A stretch of DNA of 64,000 nucleotides from Thermohalobaculum sp964576075 (GCA_964576075.1 CAZNTX010000002.1:1-64000); one strand, 5' to 3'. Counted from the first letter of the stretch, positions 9,785 to 19,205 are shown. The notes: a model not told the origin generated them from the letters alone. Numbers and translations: made by a program.

Positions 9785-9994
9785 GCGCCTCTCGCCGCTC
9801 TTCGCGGCCGCGTGCCGGGCGCGTCGCAACCTGGGGAGGCAGAAAACGCTTGGACGGCCCGCCACGCCGCCCCTAGGGTCGTCGCGAGCAGGCTGAGCGG
9901 GCAGTGTCGTGTCATTGCCCGTCGACCCGGGACGAGGCTGCGGGCGCTCGCGGCGGTCTCCAAGGCCGGCCGGGAGTTCGCGAGGAGGGGGTTA
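9785..9994 (+). promoter_or_regulatory. Leader region of the 596 aa gene
   Basis: The downstream frame stays open through this 210-base spacer from an upstream ATG at 9812. I exclude that extension because a strong GAGGAGGGG (9982-9990) lies just before the GTG at 9995, and because homology to the left-edge protein begins right after that GTG. No terminator is visible between the two large genes. Confidence 0.5.
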
Positions 9995-11785
9995 GTGAAA
10001 AGCGCGACGTCGATCCAGCTCGGCAAAGCCTGGTGGAAGAAGGAGGCGCCGGAGGGTTTGAAGAAGTCCGGCGCGGGCTTCGAGAAGGCGCTCGATCTCT
10101 ATGCCAAGGCGAATGCGGGGCTGCGGAGCCCGGATGCCAGGGCGCTCGAGGCGTTCGAGGCGGCGCTCGAGGCGCTCGAGGACGCCGCCAAGAAGGTGGC
10201 GCAGGAGGCCCGGGAACTCGCCGGCAAGGAAAAGGACAAGGCGAGGAAGAAGGATCTCGAGAACACCGCCGAGGTGATGGACAAGCCGCTCAAGCGCGAG
10301 ATCGCGGCGGCGCGCGCGGCGATGCCGGAGATCGAGGACGACGAGGACGAGGACAGCGCCGACACGCTGGCGGACCCGGCGCAGCATGCGGCCTATCTCA
10401 AGAAGACCGCGGGCAAGCTGAAGAAGCGTACGTTCAATTTCGCGCTCGGACTGCCGAGCAACGAGCCCGAGGACCTGCGCCTGCTGTTTCACCCGAAGAA
10501 GGCCGGGCGCGGGCTTGCGGCCAAGCTGAAAAAGGCCATCGGGGCGAAGAAGTTCACCTTCGGTCAGGCGGGGACCGAGGCGCTCTCGGAGGAGATGGGC
10601 GCCGAGGGCGACGGGGCACGCACGCTCGTTCTGGTGCTCGAGGGGCGGAATATCCCCGGGCTCGCCAAGCGGGTGAAGCTGCTGCTCAAGAAGATGAACG
10701 TGAGCGCCTTCGGCCGGGTCAAGATCCTGAAGGACGGCCAGGAGGTGGACGGCGCCGACGAGGCGACGGACGAGGCGCTCGAGCCCTTGGACATGGAGGC
10801 GGCCGATCCGGAGGACGCGGCGATCGGCGCTGAGGGGGACCTCGAGCAGGCTCCGGAGGCCGCCGTGGACGCGCCGCCGCCGCCGCCGGGGCCGGATCTC
10901 GCGGATCTGAAGGCCCGGCTCGCCAAGGCGGTGCCCGCGATCGCGGCGGCGCCGAAGCCGCTGGCCGCGGAGCTCGCGCCGGTCGCCAAGGAGGCCGGCG
11001 CCCTTCTCAAGGCCGGCGACGCGCCCGCCGCCGCCCCGCGCATCGCCGAGCTCGAAGACCGGCTCGCAGCGCCGCCCCCACCGCCTCCGCCGGACGCGCC
11101 CGATGCCCCGCCCGGGGGGCCGAGCCTTGCCGAGCAGATCGATGCGGGCCTGAAAAAGCTCGGGCCGCAGATCAAGGACGCGCTGGCGAACTTCCCCTCG
11201 GCGAAGGACGAGATCGGGCGGCATGTGGCGAGCGCCAAGCAGGCCGCAAGGGCCGAGGACCGCAAGGGGGCCACGGAGGCGATGACCGCGCTCGCCGCGG
11301 CGCTCAAGACGCTCGCCGCCCGGACCCGCGAGGCCGGCACCGGCACCGCCGGGGTCTCCATCATGAAGCTCGGCAAGGCGCGGCTCGAATGGATGGGGGT
11401 GCGCAGCGCCGCGGCGACCGATATCGCGCGGCTCAAGACCGCGATCCGCGCCGCCTATGCCGGCCATCCCGAAGCGGGCGCCCGCGTCGAGGCCGGGCTG
11501 GCCAAGCTGGACGGCCTGCTCGAGACGCTCAACTCGGACCTTCAGGTCCAGCTCGACGAGGTGCTGAACGCCTCCGACGAGACCGAGCGCGCCAGGCTGA
11601 TCGGCAAGGTTCGCGGCACCGCCAAAGCCTTCCTCGACCATGCGACGAACGACCCGGTGGCGAAATCCATCGACGGGACCGCCTTCCTGCCGGGCATCAA
11701 GGTGGTCGAGCCGATCAAGGCCAAGCTCGGCGAGGTGATGGCGGCGCTCGGCGACGCCGAAGCCGAGATCGAAACCACCGTGTGA
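9995..11785 (+). CDS. AWWK-module / helical-hairpin protein with the C-terminal AW module
   Basis: The 596 aa product starts at GTG. Residues 8-72 form the AWWK module shared with the left-edge gene. An acidic stretch (113-128) leads into an alpha/beta-looking domain at 143-252 (NFALGLPSNEPEDLRLLF, then a second strand LVLVLEGRNIPGL). Two helical hairpins, 304-358 and 382-443, each end in L-x-x-x-L and are separated by a Pro-rich linker (PPPPPPP at 360-366). Residues 462-585 are the C-terminal module shared with the proteins at 11810 and 49556: R-L-E-W start, HPEAGARVE, NDPVAKSIDGTAF and a final amphipathic helix. There is no signal peptide or membrane segment. The downstream gene begins 24 bases later, so an operon is likely. 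Function unknown. Confidence 0.85.
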   Translation: MKSATSIQLGKAWWKKEAPEGLKKSGAGFEKALDLYAKANAGLRSPDARALEAFEAALEALEDAAKKVAQEARELAGKEKDKARKKDLENTAEVMDKPLKREIAAARAAMPEIEDDEDEDSADTLADPAQHAAYLKKTAGKLKKRTFNFALGLPSNEPEDLRLLFHPKKAGRGLAAKLKKAIGAKKFTFGQAGTEALSEEMGAEGDGARTLVLVLEGRNIPGLAKRVKLLLKKMNVSAFGRVKILKDGQEVDGADEATDEALEPLDMEAADPEDAAIGAEGDLEQAPEAAVDAPPPPPGPDLADLKARLAKAVPAIAAAPKPLAAELAPVAKEAGALLKAGDAPAAAPRIAELEDRLAAPPPPPPPDAPDAPPGGPSLAEQIDAGLKKLGPQIKDALANFPSAKDEIGRHVASAKQAARAEDRKGATEAMTALAAALKTLAARTREAGTGTAGVSIMKLGKARLEWMGVRSAAATDIARLKTAIRAAYAGHPEAGARVEAGLAKLDGLLETLNSDLQVQLDEVLNASDETERARLIGKVRGTAKAFLDHATNDPVAKSIDGTAFLPGIKVVEPIKAKLGEVMAALGDAEAEIETTV

Positions 11786-11809
11786 TCCCGCCAAGGAAGA
11801 GGACGCGTC

Positions 11810-14005
11810 ATGGGCCAGTCCGTCATCGATGAAGCGCCCACCGGTCTCACCGAGGCGCATCTGCGCGACCCGCTCACGCTGTCGCTCGGCCTGCCGACCG
11901 ACCTCGCGCCGGCATCGAAGCCCGACTACCCCTCCAACGAGGCGGGCCATGCGCTCCACGATCTCGACCGCTACGAGACCGCGCTCGCCGAGGCGCGCCG
12001 CAGGGTGGAGGAGGCGATCGCGAGCAAGGAGGAGATGCTGACGCATGCGGGCGATCCGCATGCGGCCAAGCCGGCGGCGCTGCGCCAGGAGGCCAATGAG
12101 AGCTTCGACCGGATCGCACAGTCCCTCGCCTCGGAGCGCGGCGGGTTGGAGACGATCGCCGAACAGCTCGCGCGGCACCCGGGCGCTGAGATGATCGAGT
12201 CGCTCGAAACCGCGGCCGGAATGTCGGCCAAGACGGCGCGCGAGGCGAGCGAGCGGATCGCGCCCGCCAAGGAAGACCTCATCCGCAAGCTCACCGAAGC
12301 GGTGACCGCCGCGGCGAGCGCCTATTTCGACTACGAGCAGCGGCGCGAGGCGGCGAAGCGGGACTACCTCTCGCTGCGCGCTCGGGCGAGCGAGGCGCTG
12401 GCCGATCTCGTGACCTGGGACGTGCAGCCGACGGCGAGCGGGCTCTCGAGCCGCTTCACGACCGTCGACGCCAAGCCCGAGGCCGACTGGTTCGACGCCA
12501 AGGAGAAGATGGAGGCGCTCGCGGTCGATATCGGGCGGGCGCGTCAAGCCCATGTCATCGAATACGCCGAGACACAGGGCAAGCTTTCGATCGCGCTCGG
12601 CAACCTCGAGAGCATGATGAGCACGCTTGCCGACGTGGTGGACGCGAAGGTCATTCAGGCGTTCCGGGACCGCATCGCCATCGCGCGCGAGATGGGCAAC
12701 ACAGGGCGCAACCTGCACGCGCTCGACGCGGCGATCGAGCGCTGCGCCGCCATCGCGAAGGACGCGCAGGACCTGCTCGACACCGAGCCCGAGGGGCTCA
12801 TCGACATCGAGACCAAGCGCGCGGCGATCGCCAAGAAGCTCGAGAAGGACGCCAAGGCGAAAAAGCTGCGTCCGAAGGACCACGCGGCGATGAAGGCCGA
12901 GGCCGACGCGCTCGCGAACGCCTGGTTCAAGATGCCCATGAGCCGCGCGCTCGCGGCCTATACCGAGCTCGAGTCCAAGGTGGTCAGCGGCGCGGGGTGG
13001 ACGAGCTTCAACGGCCGCGCCGAGACCCAGCGCGTCTGGGCCGAAGTGACGATGACGCAGAAGCTCAAGGCCGCCAAGACCGCCGTGGATGCGCTCGACA
13101 CGGTGGCGCGCGCCGATCCGGGCACCGGGTCGCGCAAATACGAGGGGGCGCTGCGCAAGGCGGTGGACGCGCTGCCCGCCAAGATCGAGGCCGAGCAATC
13201 GCAGGAGTCGATGTCGGCCATCGCCGAGGAGGCGGACCGGATCGCCCGCGAGGCGCGGAAATGGGCCGGGCTCACGGCATCGGACTTCACCTCGGGCAGC
13301 GCGCTCGCGCTCGGCTTCCATCAGGATCAGGCGGCGGGCATCGCCGCGCGCGAGGAGACCGAGACGGCGATCCGCGAGTTCGAAACGGCCTATGAGCAGC
13401 TGATGCAGACCTACAACGCCTGCAGCGGCGAGGCGGCGGTGAAGGCGGACAAGGCCGAGTACAAGGCGATCAAGGTCCAGCTCAACGGCGCCCGGACGAC
13501 GGCGACCAAGACCAAGGATCCGGTCACCGCGATGGCGCTGCTCGAGCGCGCGAAGGACCGGCTGACCGAACTGCGCAATGGCGGGCCGGAGATCAGGCGC
13601 GGCAAGCTCGGCGAGATCCACACCGCCTGGCTGAGCGCGGTTTCGGCCTTCGAGGAGAAATGCGATGCGCTGATCGAGGCGGTCGCCCAGGAGACCGCGG
13701 ACACCGACTATGCGGGTGCCGAGGCCAATCTGCGCGATGCGCTGGCCCCGGCGCGGGAATTCCTCGGCACGATCTCTTTCGCCGAGGAGGCGGTCGAACT
13801 CGCCGGCAGCGACAAGAGCAAGAAGGCCGACCGCAAGCGCGCCCGCGAGTCGGTGTTGACCAAGATCCGCCAAGCCAATGCGGCGCTGACCGGGAACACC
13901 GCGGTGAAGATGGCGGTGGCCAACCCGTTCAAGATCGCGGCCGTCGCGACCCAGATCCACAAGACCCTGCGCGAAATCGAGTTCGAGGTGCTGCGGGGCG
14001 TCTGA
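11810..14005 (+). CDS. Large helical protein with the C-terminal AW module
   Basis: This 731 aa protein begins at ATG with AGGAAGAGG just upstream. Almost all of it is predicted helix rich in Ala, Glu and Lys. Residues 544-590 form one helical hairpin (ATKTKDPVTAMALLERAKDRL). Residues 604-731 match the C-terminal module of the 596 aa and 293 aa proteins: HTAWLSAV start, AVKMAVANPFKIAAV, then a closing helix. There are no Cys/His catalytic signatures and no signal peptide. It lies in tandem between two other unnamed large genes (28 bases to the next ATG). A scaffold, secreted filament or cargo role would fit, but nothing in the sequence decides. Confidence 0.85.
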   Translation: MGQSVIDEAPTGLTEAHLRDPLTLSLGLPTDLAPASKPDYPSNEAGHALHDLDRYETALAEARRRVEEAIASKEEMLTHAGDPHAAKPAALRQEANESFDRIAQSLASERGGLETIAEQLARHPGAEMIESLETAAGMSAKTAREASERIAPAKEDLIRKLTEAVTAAASAYFDYEQRREAAKRDYLSLRARASEALADLVTWDVQPTASGLSSRFTTVDAKPEADWFDAKEKMEALAVDIGRARQAHVIEYAETQGKLSIALGNLESMMSTLADVVDAKVIQAFRDRIAIAREMGNTGRNLHALDAAIERCAAIAKDAQDLLDTEPEGLIDIETKRAAIAKKLEKDAKAKKLRPKDHAAMKAEADALANAWFKMPMSRALAAYTELESKVVSGAGWTSFNGRAETQRVWAEVTMTQKLKAAKTAVDALDTVARADPGTGSRKYEGALRKAVDALPAKIEAEQSQESMSAIAEEADRIAREARKWAGLTASDFTSGSALALGFHQDQAAGIAAREETETAIREFETAYEQLMQTYNACSGEAAVKADKAEYKAIKVQLNGARTTATKTKDPVTAMALLERAKDRLTELRNGGPEIRRGKLGEIHTAWLSAVSAFEEKCDALIEAVAQETADTDYAGAEANLRDALAPAREFLGTISFAEEAVELAGSDKSKKADRKRARESVLTKIRQANAALTGNTAVKMAVANPFKIAAVATQIHKTLREIEFEVLRGV

Positions 14006-14033
14006 CCCCCGGCCGGCGCATCAGGAGGCTGCG

Positions 14034-16703
14034 ATGCCACTTTCCGACCCACAGATCGCCTGGCTCGACTCCCTCGGCAAGGTGAAGGCCAAGGCGCTCA
14101 AGGAGGCGGAGGTGCGCGCGGCCCGGCGCGAGGCGCTGGCCGGGGTGCAGACCACGCTCGACGGGCCGGAGCGCGACCGGATCCGCACGTTCATGGAGAG
14201 CGTCGAGATCGAGATGAAGCCCGAGGGCTTCGTCCAGAAGATCAAGGACGGGCTCGGCTTCGTGCAGACCATGAAGCTGCTCGAGCCCGGCGGCGATCCG
14301 ATGAAGGAGCTCGACAGCTGGCACGACATCATGAACAGCGCCCGCCGCGATCCCGGCGTGCAGAACCATGAGCAGAACACGATGCTGCAGACGGTGCAGA
14401 GGGAGGTGGTGCGCCTCCAGATGCTCGGCACCGAATTGCGCAACAAGACGCTGCCCGACGGCACCCCGCTCTACGCCACCGACGCCGAGTTCGCCCGCGA
14501 TTTCTGGGAGCCGCTGGTGCGCGAGGGGGTGATCCCCGAGAACCTCGTGCCGGCAGAGTATTCCGAGGTCGATCGCACGATGAACGCCACGGTCGAGCTC
14601 TACGAGGCGCGGCTGACGGAATATGCCGAGAGCCTGACCACGGCCTCGAAATTCATGGAGAAGCTCGACCTGCCGGTGACCCTGCTCGCCAAGGGTCTCC
14701 AGGTCGGCTCGGCGGCGCTCTCGATGGATGCGGCGATCCAGGCCTACGGCGCGGGGGTCGTCGAGATCAAGGACAACCCGACCTCGGAATGGCTGCAAAA
14801 GCGCGCGGACATCGTGGAGGGCGTCGCGACCTGTCTGACCTCGGTGAAGAAGGCGGCCGACGCGGCGGTGGTGAAGAAGGACTATGTCGAGGCGACGGAC
14901 GCTTTCCTCGCCGGGCTCAAGGGGGTGCTGAAGCCCATCGTGGGCGACGAGGTGACGACGCTCGTCGTCGGCATCGCCAAGACCGCGACGCGCACCGTGC
15001 CGCTCGGCAAGGCGATCGCGGACAAGGACATCCCCACGGCGCTCGGCCAGCTCGGCGACGCGATCGCGGGCGGGCTCGATGCGGCGAGCGACAAGGACGA
15101 GCTCTATTCCGAGATCGGCGCCGCGATCAAGGCCGCGCTCCTCGGCGCCGCGGCGGGCACCGCCTTCGCGCAGAAGATGGAGGCCGGCAAGACCCAGGAG
15201 GCTTTCCGCGAGCTCGTGAAGAACCTCAACGACGCCGCGGTGGCGGCGGGCGGCGCGGTCTCGGTCGCGGTCAAGCGCCAGGCGCTCGAGAAGGCCGGCG
15301 ACAACGAGGCAGAGAAGGAGAAGATCGAAAAGCTCTTCAAGAAGATCGACAAGCAGGTCGAGAAGGGCGGCGACACGCTCTCCGAGCAGGTGGAGGTGCC
15401 CTTCGAGATCGCGGAACTCTTGACCGAGGCCAGGGAGAGCTACGACGAGGCGGCGAAGGCGCAGCTCGAGGAACTCGCGGTGCAGCAGGAAGCGCGCGAA
15501 CTCGAGGCGATGCTCGAGGATCCGGACCCGCGCTTCGACGCGATGCTCGCCTACGGCTTCTCGGCGACCGAGACCGACGCCGACGGCAACGTCATCACCG
15601 AGGAGATGCGCCTCGAGGCCATCGAGACGCTGATGGCGGAGATCAAGCGCAACGAGAAGATCTACGGCATCGCCAAGGCGATCAGCACCGGCGGGCTCGG
15701 GGTCGTGGCGGAATTCGTGCCGGGGGTGGGCGTCGCCAAGGTCGCGACGCAGATGTGCTTCGCCTTCGCCGAGGCCTACAAGAAGACCCGGCAGTTCAAG
15801 ACCTGGTACGACAACACCAAGGACGCATCCGCCGCCGCCACCGTGCAGCTCGACGCGATGATGAACCGCTACGGCCTCGCCAAGAGCCAGATGCTCGAGA
15901 AGGACGCGGCCGCGCTGCTCGCCGCGATCAAGCTGGTGGGCGAGGCGATGAAGCTCGCCGGGCATCTCTCGCCGGTCGGCTATGCGGTCTCTGCGGCGGC
16001 CTCCGGCTCCGAGGCCATCATGGGCGCGGCCACCGCGGTGATGAGCCACCGCGAGATGGAGGAGGCCTGGAAGACCTATCTCGCCTATCTCAAGACCCCG
16101 AAGGACCGCAAGCTCGCGCGCATGGCGCTGCGCCAGAACCCGACCCTCGCGAAATATGCGATGGCCTACGGCGCGGTGGTCGAGGGCAATCCGATCGCGA
16201 TGAAGGCGATGGAGCGCTGCGGTCTCAACGAGAAGACCATGGCGCAGCCGAGCGCGAATGTCGGCAAGGTCGTCGCCTATCTCGAGCTCGTCTACAAGGA
16301 CGATCCCAAGCTCCTGCGCGAGATGCCGCCGGGGACCGACTGGTATTCCGGCACGCCGCAGCTGACGCTCGACAGCTGGGCCGAGCTCTATCATGCCGCC
16401 CGGACGAAATCGGAGCCCCCGCTCGCCGATCAGGACGTGAGCGGGATCGTCGGCGCGCTGACGCTGCATGACGGGACGCGGGCGATCTTCCTCGGCCTCT
16501 CGGCGCAGGACCCCGGCCGGGCCGAAGCGGCGCGCAACGCGCTCGCCGACGCCGGAAAGCTCCTCGCCGCCCTGATGCGCTACACGCCGGACGCAGACGG
16601 CGAAGAGGGCGGCGTGCATCTCGACATGATGGGTTATGTCAAAACGCTGAGAGACCAGTGCACGGCATGCCGCAAGGAATACGAGGCCGCGATCGGAGAC
16701 TAG
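14034..16703 (+). CDS. Large helical protein with internal hydrophobic segments
   Basis: The 889 aa product starts at ATG; GGAGG lies six bases upstream. Most of it is charged helix, but three stretches are hydrophobic and Gly/Ala-rich: about 365-380 (ALLGAAAGTAFA), about 550-575 (GGLGVVAEFVPGVGVAKVA) and about 640-665 (SPVGYAVSAAASGSEAIMGA). Such buried segments in an otherwise soluble protein occur in pore-forming or membrane-inserting proteins, but also in plain helical bundles. The C-terminal 180 residues look like a compact domain (YAMAYGAVVEGNPIA, then PPGTDWYSGTPQLTL). I do not recognise the family. It is the last gene of the tandem large-gene block. Confidence 0.8.
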   Translation: MPLSDPQIAWLDSLGKVKAKALKEAEVRAARREALAGVQTTLDGPERDRIRTFMESVEIEMKPEGFVQKIKDGLGFVQTMKLLEPGGDPMKELDSWHDIMNSARRDPGVQNHEQNTMLQTVQREVVRLQMLGTELRNKTLPDGTPLYATDAEFARDFWEPLVREGVIPENLVPAEYSEVDRTMNATVELYEARLTEYAESLTTASKFMEKLDLPVTLLAKGLQVGSAALSMDAAIQAYGAGVVEIKDNPTSEWLQKRADIVEGVATCLTSVKKAADAAVVKKDYVEATDAFLAGLKGVLKPIVGDEVTTLVVGIAKTATRTVPLGKAIADKDIPTALGQLGDAIAGGLDAASDKDELYSEIGAAIKAALLGAAAGTAFAQKMEAGKTQEAFRELVKNLNDAAVAAGGAVSVAVKRQALEKAGDNEAEKEKIEKLFKKIDKQVEKGGDTLSEQVEVPFEIAELLTEARESYDEAAKAQLEELAVQQEARELEAMLEDPDPRFDAMLAYGFSATETDADGNVITEEMRLEAIETLMAEIKRNEKIYGIAKAISTGGLGVVAEFVPGVGVAKVATQMCFAFAEAYKKTRQFKTWYDNTKDASAAATVQLDAMMNRYGLAKSQMLEKDAAALLAAIKLVGEAMKLAGHLSPVGYAVSAAASGSEAIMGAATAVMSHREMEEAWKTYLAYLKTPKDRKLARMALRQNPTLAKYAMAYGAVVEGNPIAMKAMERCGLNEKTMAQPSANVGKVVAYLELVYKDDPKLLREMPPGTDWYSGTPQLTLDSWAELYHAARTKSEPPLADQDVSGIVGALTLHDGTRAIFLGLSAQDPGRAEAARNALADAGKLLAALMRYTPDADGEEGGVHLDMMGYVKTLRDQCTACRKEYEAAIGD

Positions 16704-16805
16704 CCCCGGCAGACGAAGGGGGGACAGTCCGGCAGGCGCACTGCCGCCAGACGGCGGGGGCTCGAGTTCGGCGAGGGCGTCCGGGTGGGGATCCGCGTCC
16801 ACACG

Positions 16806-17102
16806 TCATGGGTGCATTGATCGTGCGATCTGCGCCCGCGTCCCGGCAGAGCCCGGTGTCGGTCCGCAGGAGAGGTGGGGCACCGCGTCGAGACCGTCGG
16901 TGAAGCGGATCTCGCGGGGGCAGTCGGCGAACCGCGACTTCGCCTCGGCCACCGGTGCCTCGATGGCCGCCCGCCCGCCGCCGGCCCGCGCGCCGATCTC
17001 CCGCGAGGCCGTGGCCAGATCGTCGGCCGCGGTCGTGTGCCGGTTGGCCCGCGGGCGGAAGGCGGCCTCCGGACAGATCGGCGATTCCGAGGGCCCGACC
17101 GA
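16806..17102 (-). pseudogene. Coding-like remnant without a start codon
   Basis: On the minus strand one frame has about 90 percent G+C at third positions and a balanced amino-acid mix (ending ARSMHP, stop at 16808-16806), which reads as former coding sequence. It has no start codon at its 5' end. It follows directly, in the same frame, the TAG (17105-17103) that ends the small frame after arsH. It may be the tail of one gene split by that TAG, or an unrelated fragment. I cannot name it. Confidence 0.3.
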
Positions 17103-17353
17103 CTAGACGACGGTGACCCGCGGCCCCGTCGGCCGGATCAGCAGCGCGCCCAGGCCGAGCCCTGCCGCCGCGGCGTGGGCGGTGATTTCGCCCCCGTCGA
17201 TGCGCAGGCCCGCGATCCGGTCCTGCGGCGTCTCGCAGCCGGCGGGGACGAGGATCGCGTCTCGCGCGGCGGCGTCCGGGATCTCGACGCGGATCTCCCG
17301 GCTGCGGCTGCTGGCGGCCGGGGCGGGCGATCGGCGGGGTCGGTCAGGGTCAT
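17103..17353 (-). pseudogene. Small frameshifted gene after arsH
   Basis: An ATG at 17353 opens MTLTDPADRP, but coding-like codon use then switches to another frame near 17320. That second frame reads SREIRVEIPDAAARDAILVP, later CETPQDRIAGLRIDGGEIT, and ends RVTVV at the TAG 17105-17103. The two frames differ by one base, so I read a frameshift (real or a sequencing error) in a gene of about 80 codons. It lies 34 bases after arsH on the same strand and may have been the last gene of the ars operon. The family is not recognised. Confidence 0.35.
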
Positions 17354-17387
17354 GGTCCGCCTCGATTCCGGATGGCGGGGTGTCGGA

Positions 17388-18113
17388 TCAGCAGCAGATG
17401 GCGGCAGAGCATCCTGCGGCGGGGGCAGCGCAACAGGCCGCGGCCGGTGAACTCTCGGGGGCGTCCGACCCTGCCGCCGCACGCTCGCTGTGGCGTGCGA
17501 TCAGGTGATCGCGCCGATCCCGCGTCAGGAGGGTGAATTTCAACAGCTCTTCCATGACGTCGACGATCCGGTCGCGTCGCGGCGACGGCAGCATCCGCCC
17601 ATCCGCCCCGAACTCGCGCTGAACCACAGGCACCGACGACTGGTTGGGGATCGTCAGCAACCGCATCCAGCGCCCGAGGATACGGAGCTGGTTCACCGTG
17701 TTGAAGCTCTGCGACCCACCATTGACCTGCATCACCGCGAGCGTCTTACCCTGCGTCGGGCGAACACCGTCTCCGGAGAGCGGGATCCAGTCGATCTGCG
17801 CCTTCATGACGGCCGTCATCGCGCCGTGCCGCTCGGGCGAACACCAGACCATGCCCTCGCACCAGCCCACGGCCTCGTGGAGCGCGCGGACCCTGGGATT
17901 ATCCGCCGCCGCCGCGCCGGGCAGCGGCACGCCCGCCGGATCGAACAGTCTCGGCTCCGCCCCGAGCCTCTCGAGGATCGCGGCGGCCTCGAGGCAGACT
18001 CGGCGGCTATAGGAGCCTGCGCGCAGCGAGCCGTAGAGGAGCAGGATGCGCGGCGGGTGGCAGCCCGGCGCGAGGGGGCGGCAGTCCCATACGGGGCGGA
18101 TCGGGTCCCTCAC
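17388..18113 (-). CDS. arsH: ArsH, NADPH-dependent FMN oxidoreductase
   Basis: The 241 aa product matches ArsH throughout: an FMN-binding LLLYGSLRAGSYSRR near the N-terminus, GMVWCSPERHGAMTAVMKAQ, and TLAVMQVNGGSQSFNTVNQL. ArsH is a flavoprotein that oxidises trivalent organoarsenicals and protects against arsenic and redox stress in the cytoplasm. The GTG start at 18113 overlaps the TGA of the permease gene (GTGA), indicating translational coupling. The C-terminus is unusual: after the conserved domain the last 17 residues contain five cysteines, as CC, a single C, and CC at the very end. This looks like an added metalloid-binding tail. Confidence 0.9.
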   Translation of the reverse strand: MRDPIRPVWDCRPLAPGCHPPRILLLYGSLRAGSYSRRVCLEAAAILERLGAEPRLFDPAGVPLPGAAAADNPRVRALHEAVGWCEGMVWCSPERHGAMTAVMKAQIDWIPLSGDGVRPTQGKTLAVMQVNGGSQSFNTVNQLRILGRWMRLLTIPNQSSVPVVQREFGADGRMLPSPRRDRIVDVMEELLKFTLLTRDRRDHLIARHSERAAAGSDAPESSPAAACCAAPAAGCSAAICC

Positions 18114-19162
18114 AGCATCCCCCAAAGCTGGAACAGCAGCCCGATCGCGAAGGCGCCGGAGAGCGAGAGGGCGATGTAGAGGAGGAACACCGGCTTCTTC
18201 ACCAGCGCCCAGACCGCCACCGCCGCGGGGATCGAGGTCACCCCGCCCGCCACCAGGAAGGCGAGGCCCGCGCCCGGCGCCATCCCCTGCTCGACCAGCC
18301 CGCCGACCAGCGGCAGCGCGGCATAGCCGTTGAGATAGGCCGGCACGCCGACGAGCGTCGCCGTCGCGATCGGGGCCAACCCGTCGCCGCCGAGGGCGGC
18401 GGTCACGGTCTCGGCCGGGACCCAGGCCAGCATCAGGCTCTCGAGGACGAAGGCGAGGAACAGCCACTTGGCGAGGAAGAGCGTGGTCTTCACGCCCTCG
18501 CGGCGGAACTTCCGGATGCGCTCCGGGTCCTCCCAGAAGCGCCACGCCACGTCCCGGCGCGAGCGGACCTTCGCGCCGCCGCAGCCGCCGTCGCCCACGC
18601 CGGGGCGCAGCGGATCGGCGAGCGCCCCGGCCCGGCCCATCCAGTGCACCACCCAACCGCCGAAGAGGCCGAGCCCGACCGCTGCCAGCGTCTTGGCGAT
18701 CGCGAACTCCATCCCCAGCACGCCGGCGGTGAGCACGAACATCGAGGGGTCCATCACCGGGGAGGCGAGCCAGAACGCCATCACCGCGGAGAGCGGCACG
18801 CCCATGGCCAGCAGCGCGGCGATCAGCGGGATCACCCCGCAGGAACAGAAGGGCGAGAGTCCGCCCGCGAGCGCCGCCATCAGGATCATCAGCGCCGGCG
18901 CCCCGGTGAAGGCCCGGGCGACCAGCCCGTCCGCCCCGGTCGCGCCCGCATAGGCCGCGAGCCCGATCGAGAGCAGGAGGTAGGGCGCAGTGTCGGCGAG
19001 GTTCGCCAGCGCGAAGCCCGCGCTCTCGCGCGCCTGGGCCATGTCGACGACGGCCAGACCGGCGAGGATCGCGAACGCGACCAGCCAGACGCGGCCGTCG
19101 CCCGTCGCCCAATGTGTCAGATCGCCGAGCCGGGTCCGGGTCGGCAGGGCCGTGTCTGTCAT
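18110..19162 (-). CDS. arsP: UPF0718/DUF318 permease, ArsP-type
   Basis: The 350 aa product is an integral membrane protein with about eight hydrophobic segments in two halves separated by a charged loop (about 185-225). The first half carries the family's SPFCSCGVIPLI motif, whose cysteines are required for organoarsenical efflux in ArsP. The position between arsR and arsH supports arsenic efflux. The charged loop has an extra GDGGCGG. The start is the ATG at 19162, 43 bases after arsR. Other DUF318 permeases handle different substrates, so ArsP is a probable, not certain, assignment. Confidence 0.8.
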   Translation of the reverse strand: MTDTALPTRTRLGDLTHWATGDGRVWLVAFAILAGLAVVDMAQARESAGFALANLADTAPYLLLSIGLAAYAGATGADGLVARAFTGAPALMILMAALAGGLSPFCSCGVIPLIAALLAMGVPLSAVMAFWLASPVMDPSMFVLTAGVLGMEFAIAKTLAAVGLGLFGGWVVHWMGRAGALADPLRPGVGDGGCGGAKVRSRRDVAWRFWEDPERIRKFRREGVKTTLFLAKWLFLAFVLESLMLAWVPAETVTAALGGDGLAPIATATLVGVPAYLNGYAALPLVGGLVEQGMAPGAGLAFLVAGGVTSIPAAVAVWALVKKPVFLLYIALSLSGAFAIGLLFQLWGML

Positions 19163-19205
19163 CTCGAAACCTCTAGGATCATGGGTGCATTCGGTCCGAA
19201 AAAGC

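Noticed and set aside
1..16703. Contractile injection system or phage tail locus
   Set aside because: The exotic large proteins invite this, but no sheath, tube, baseplate, spike or AAA+ gene is visible in the window, so it is not claimed.
9992..16802. Long minus-strand open frames opposite the large helical proteins
   Set aside because: Plus-strand frames have ribosome-binding sites, tandem spacing and shared modules. The antisense frames are repetitive Arg/Leu/Gly products typical of GC-rich complements.
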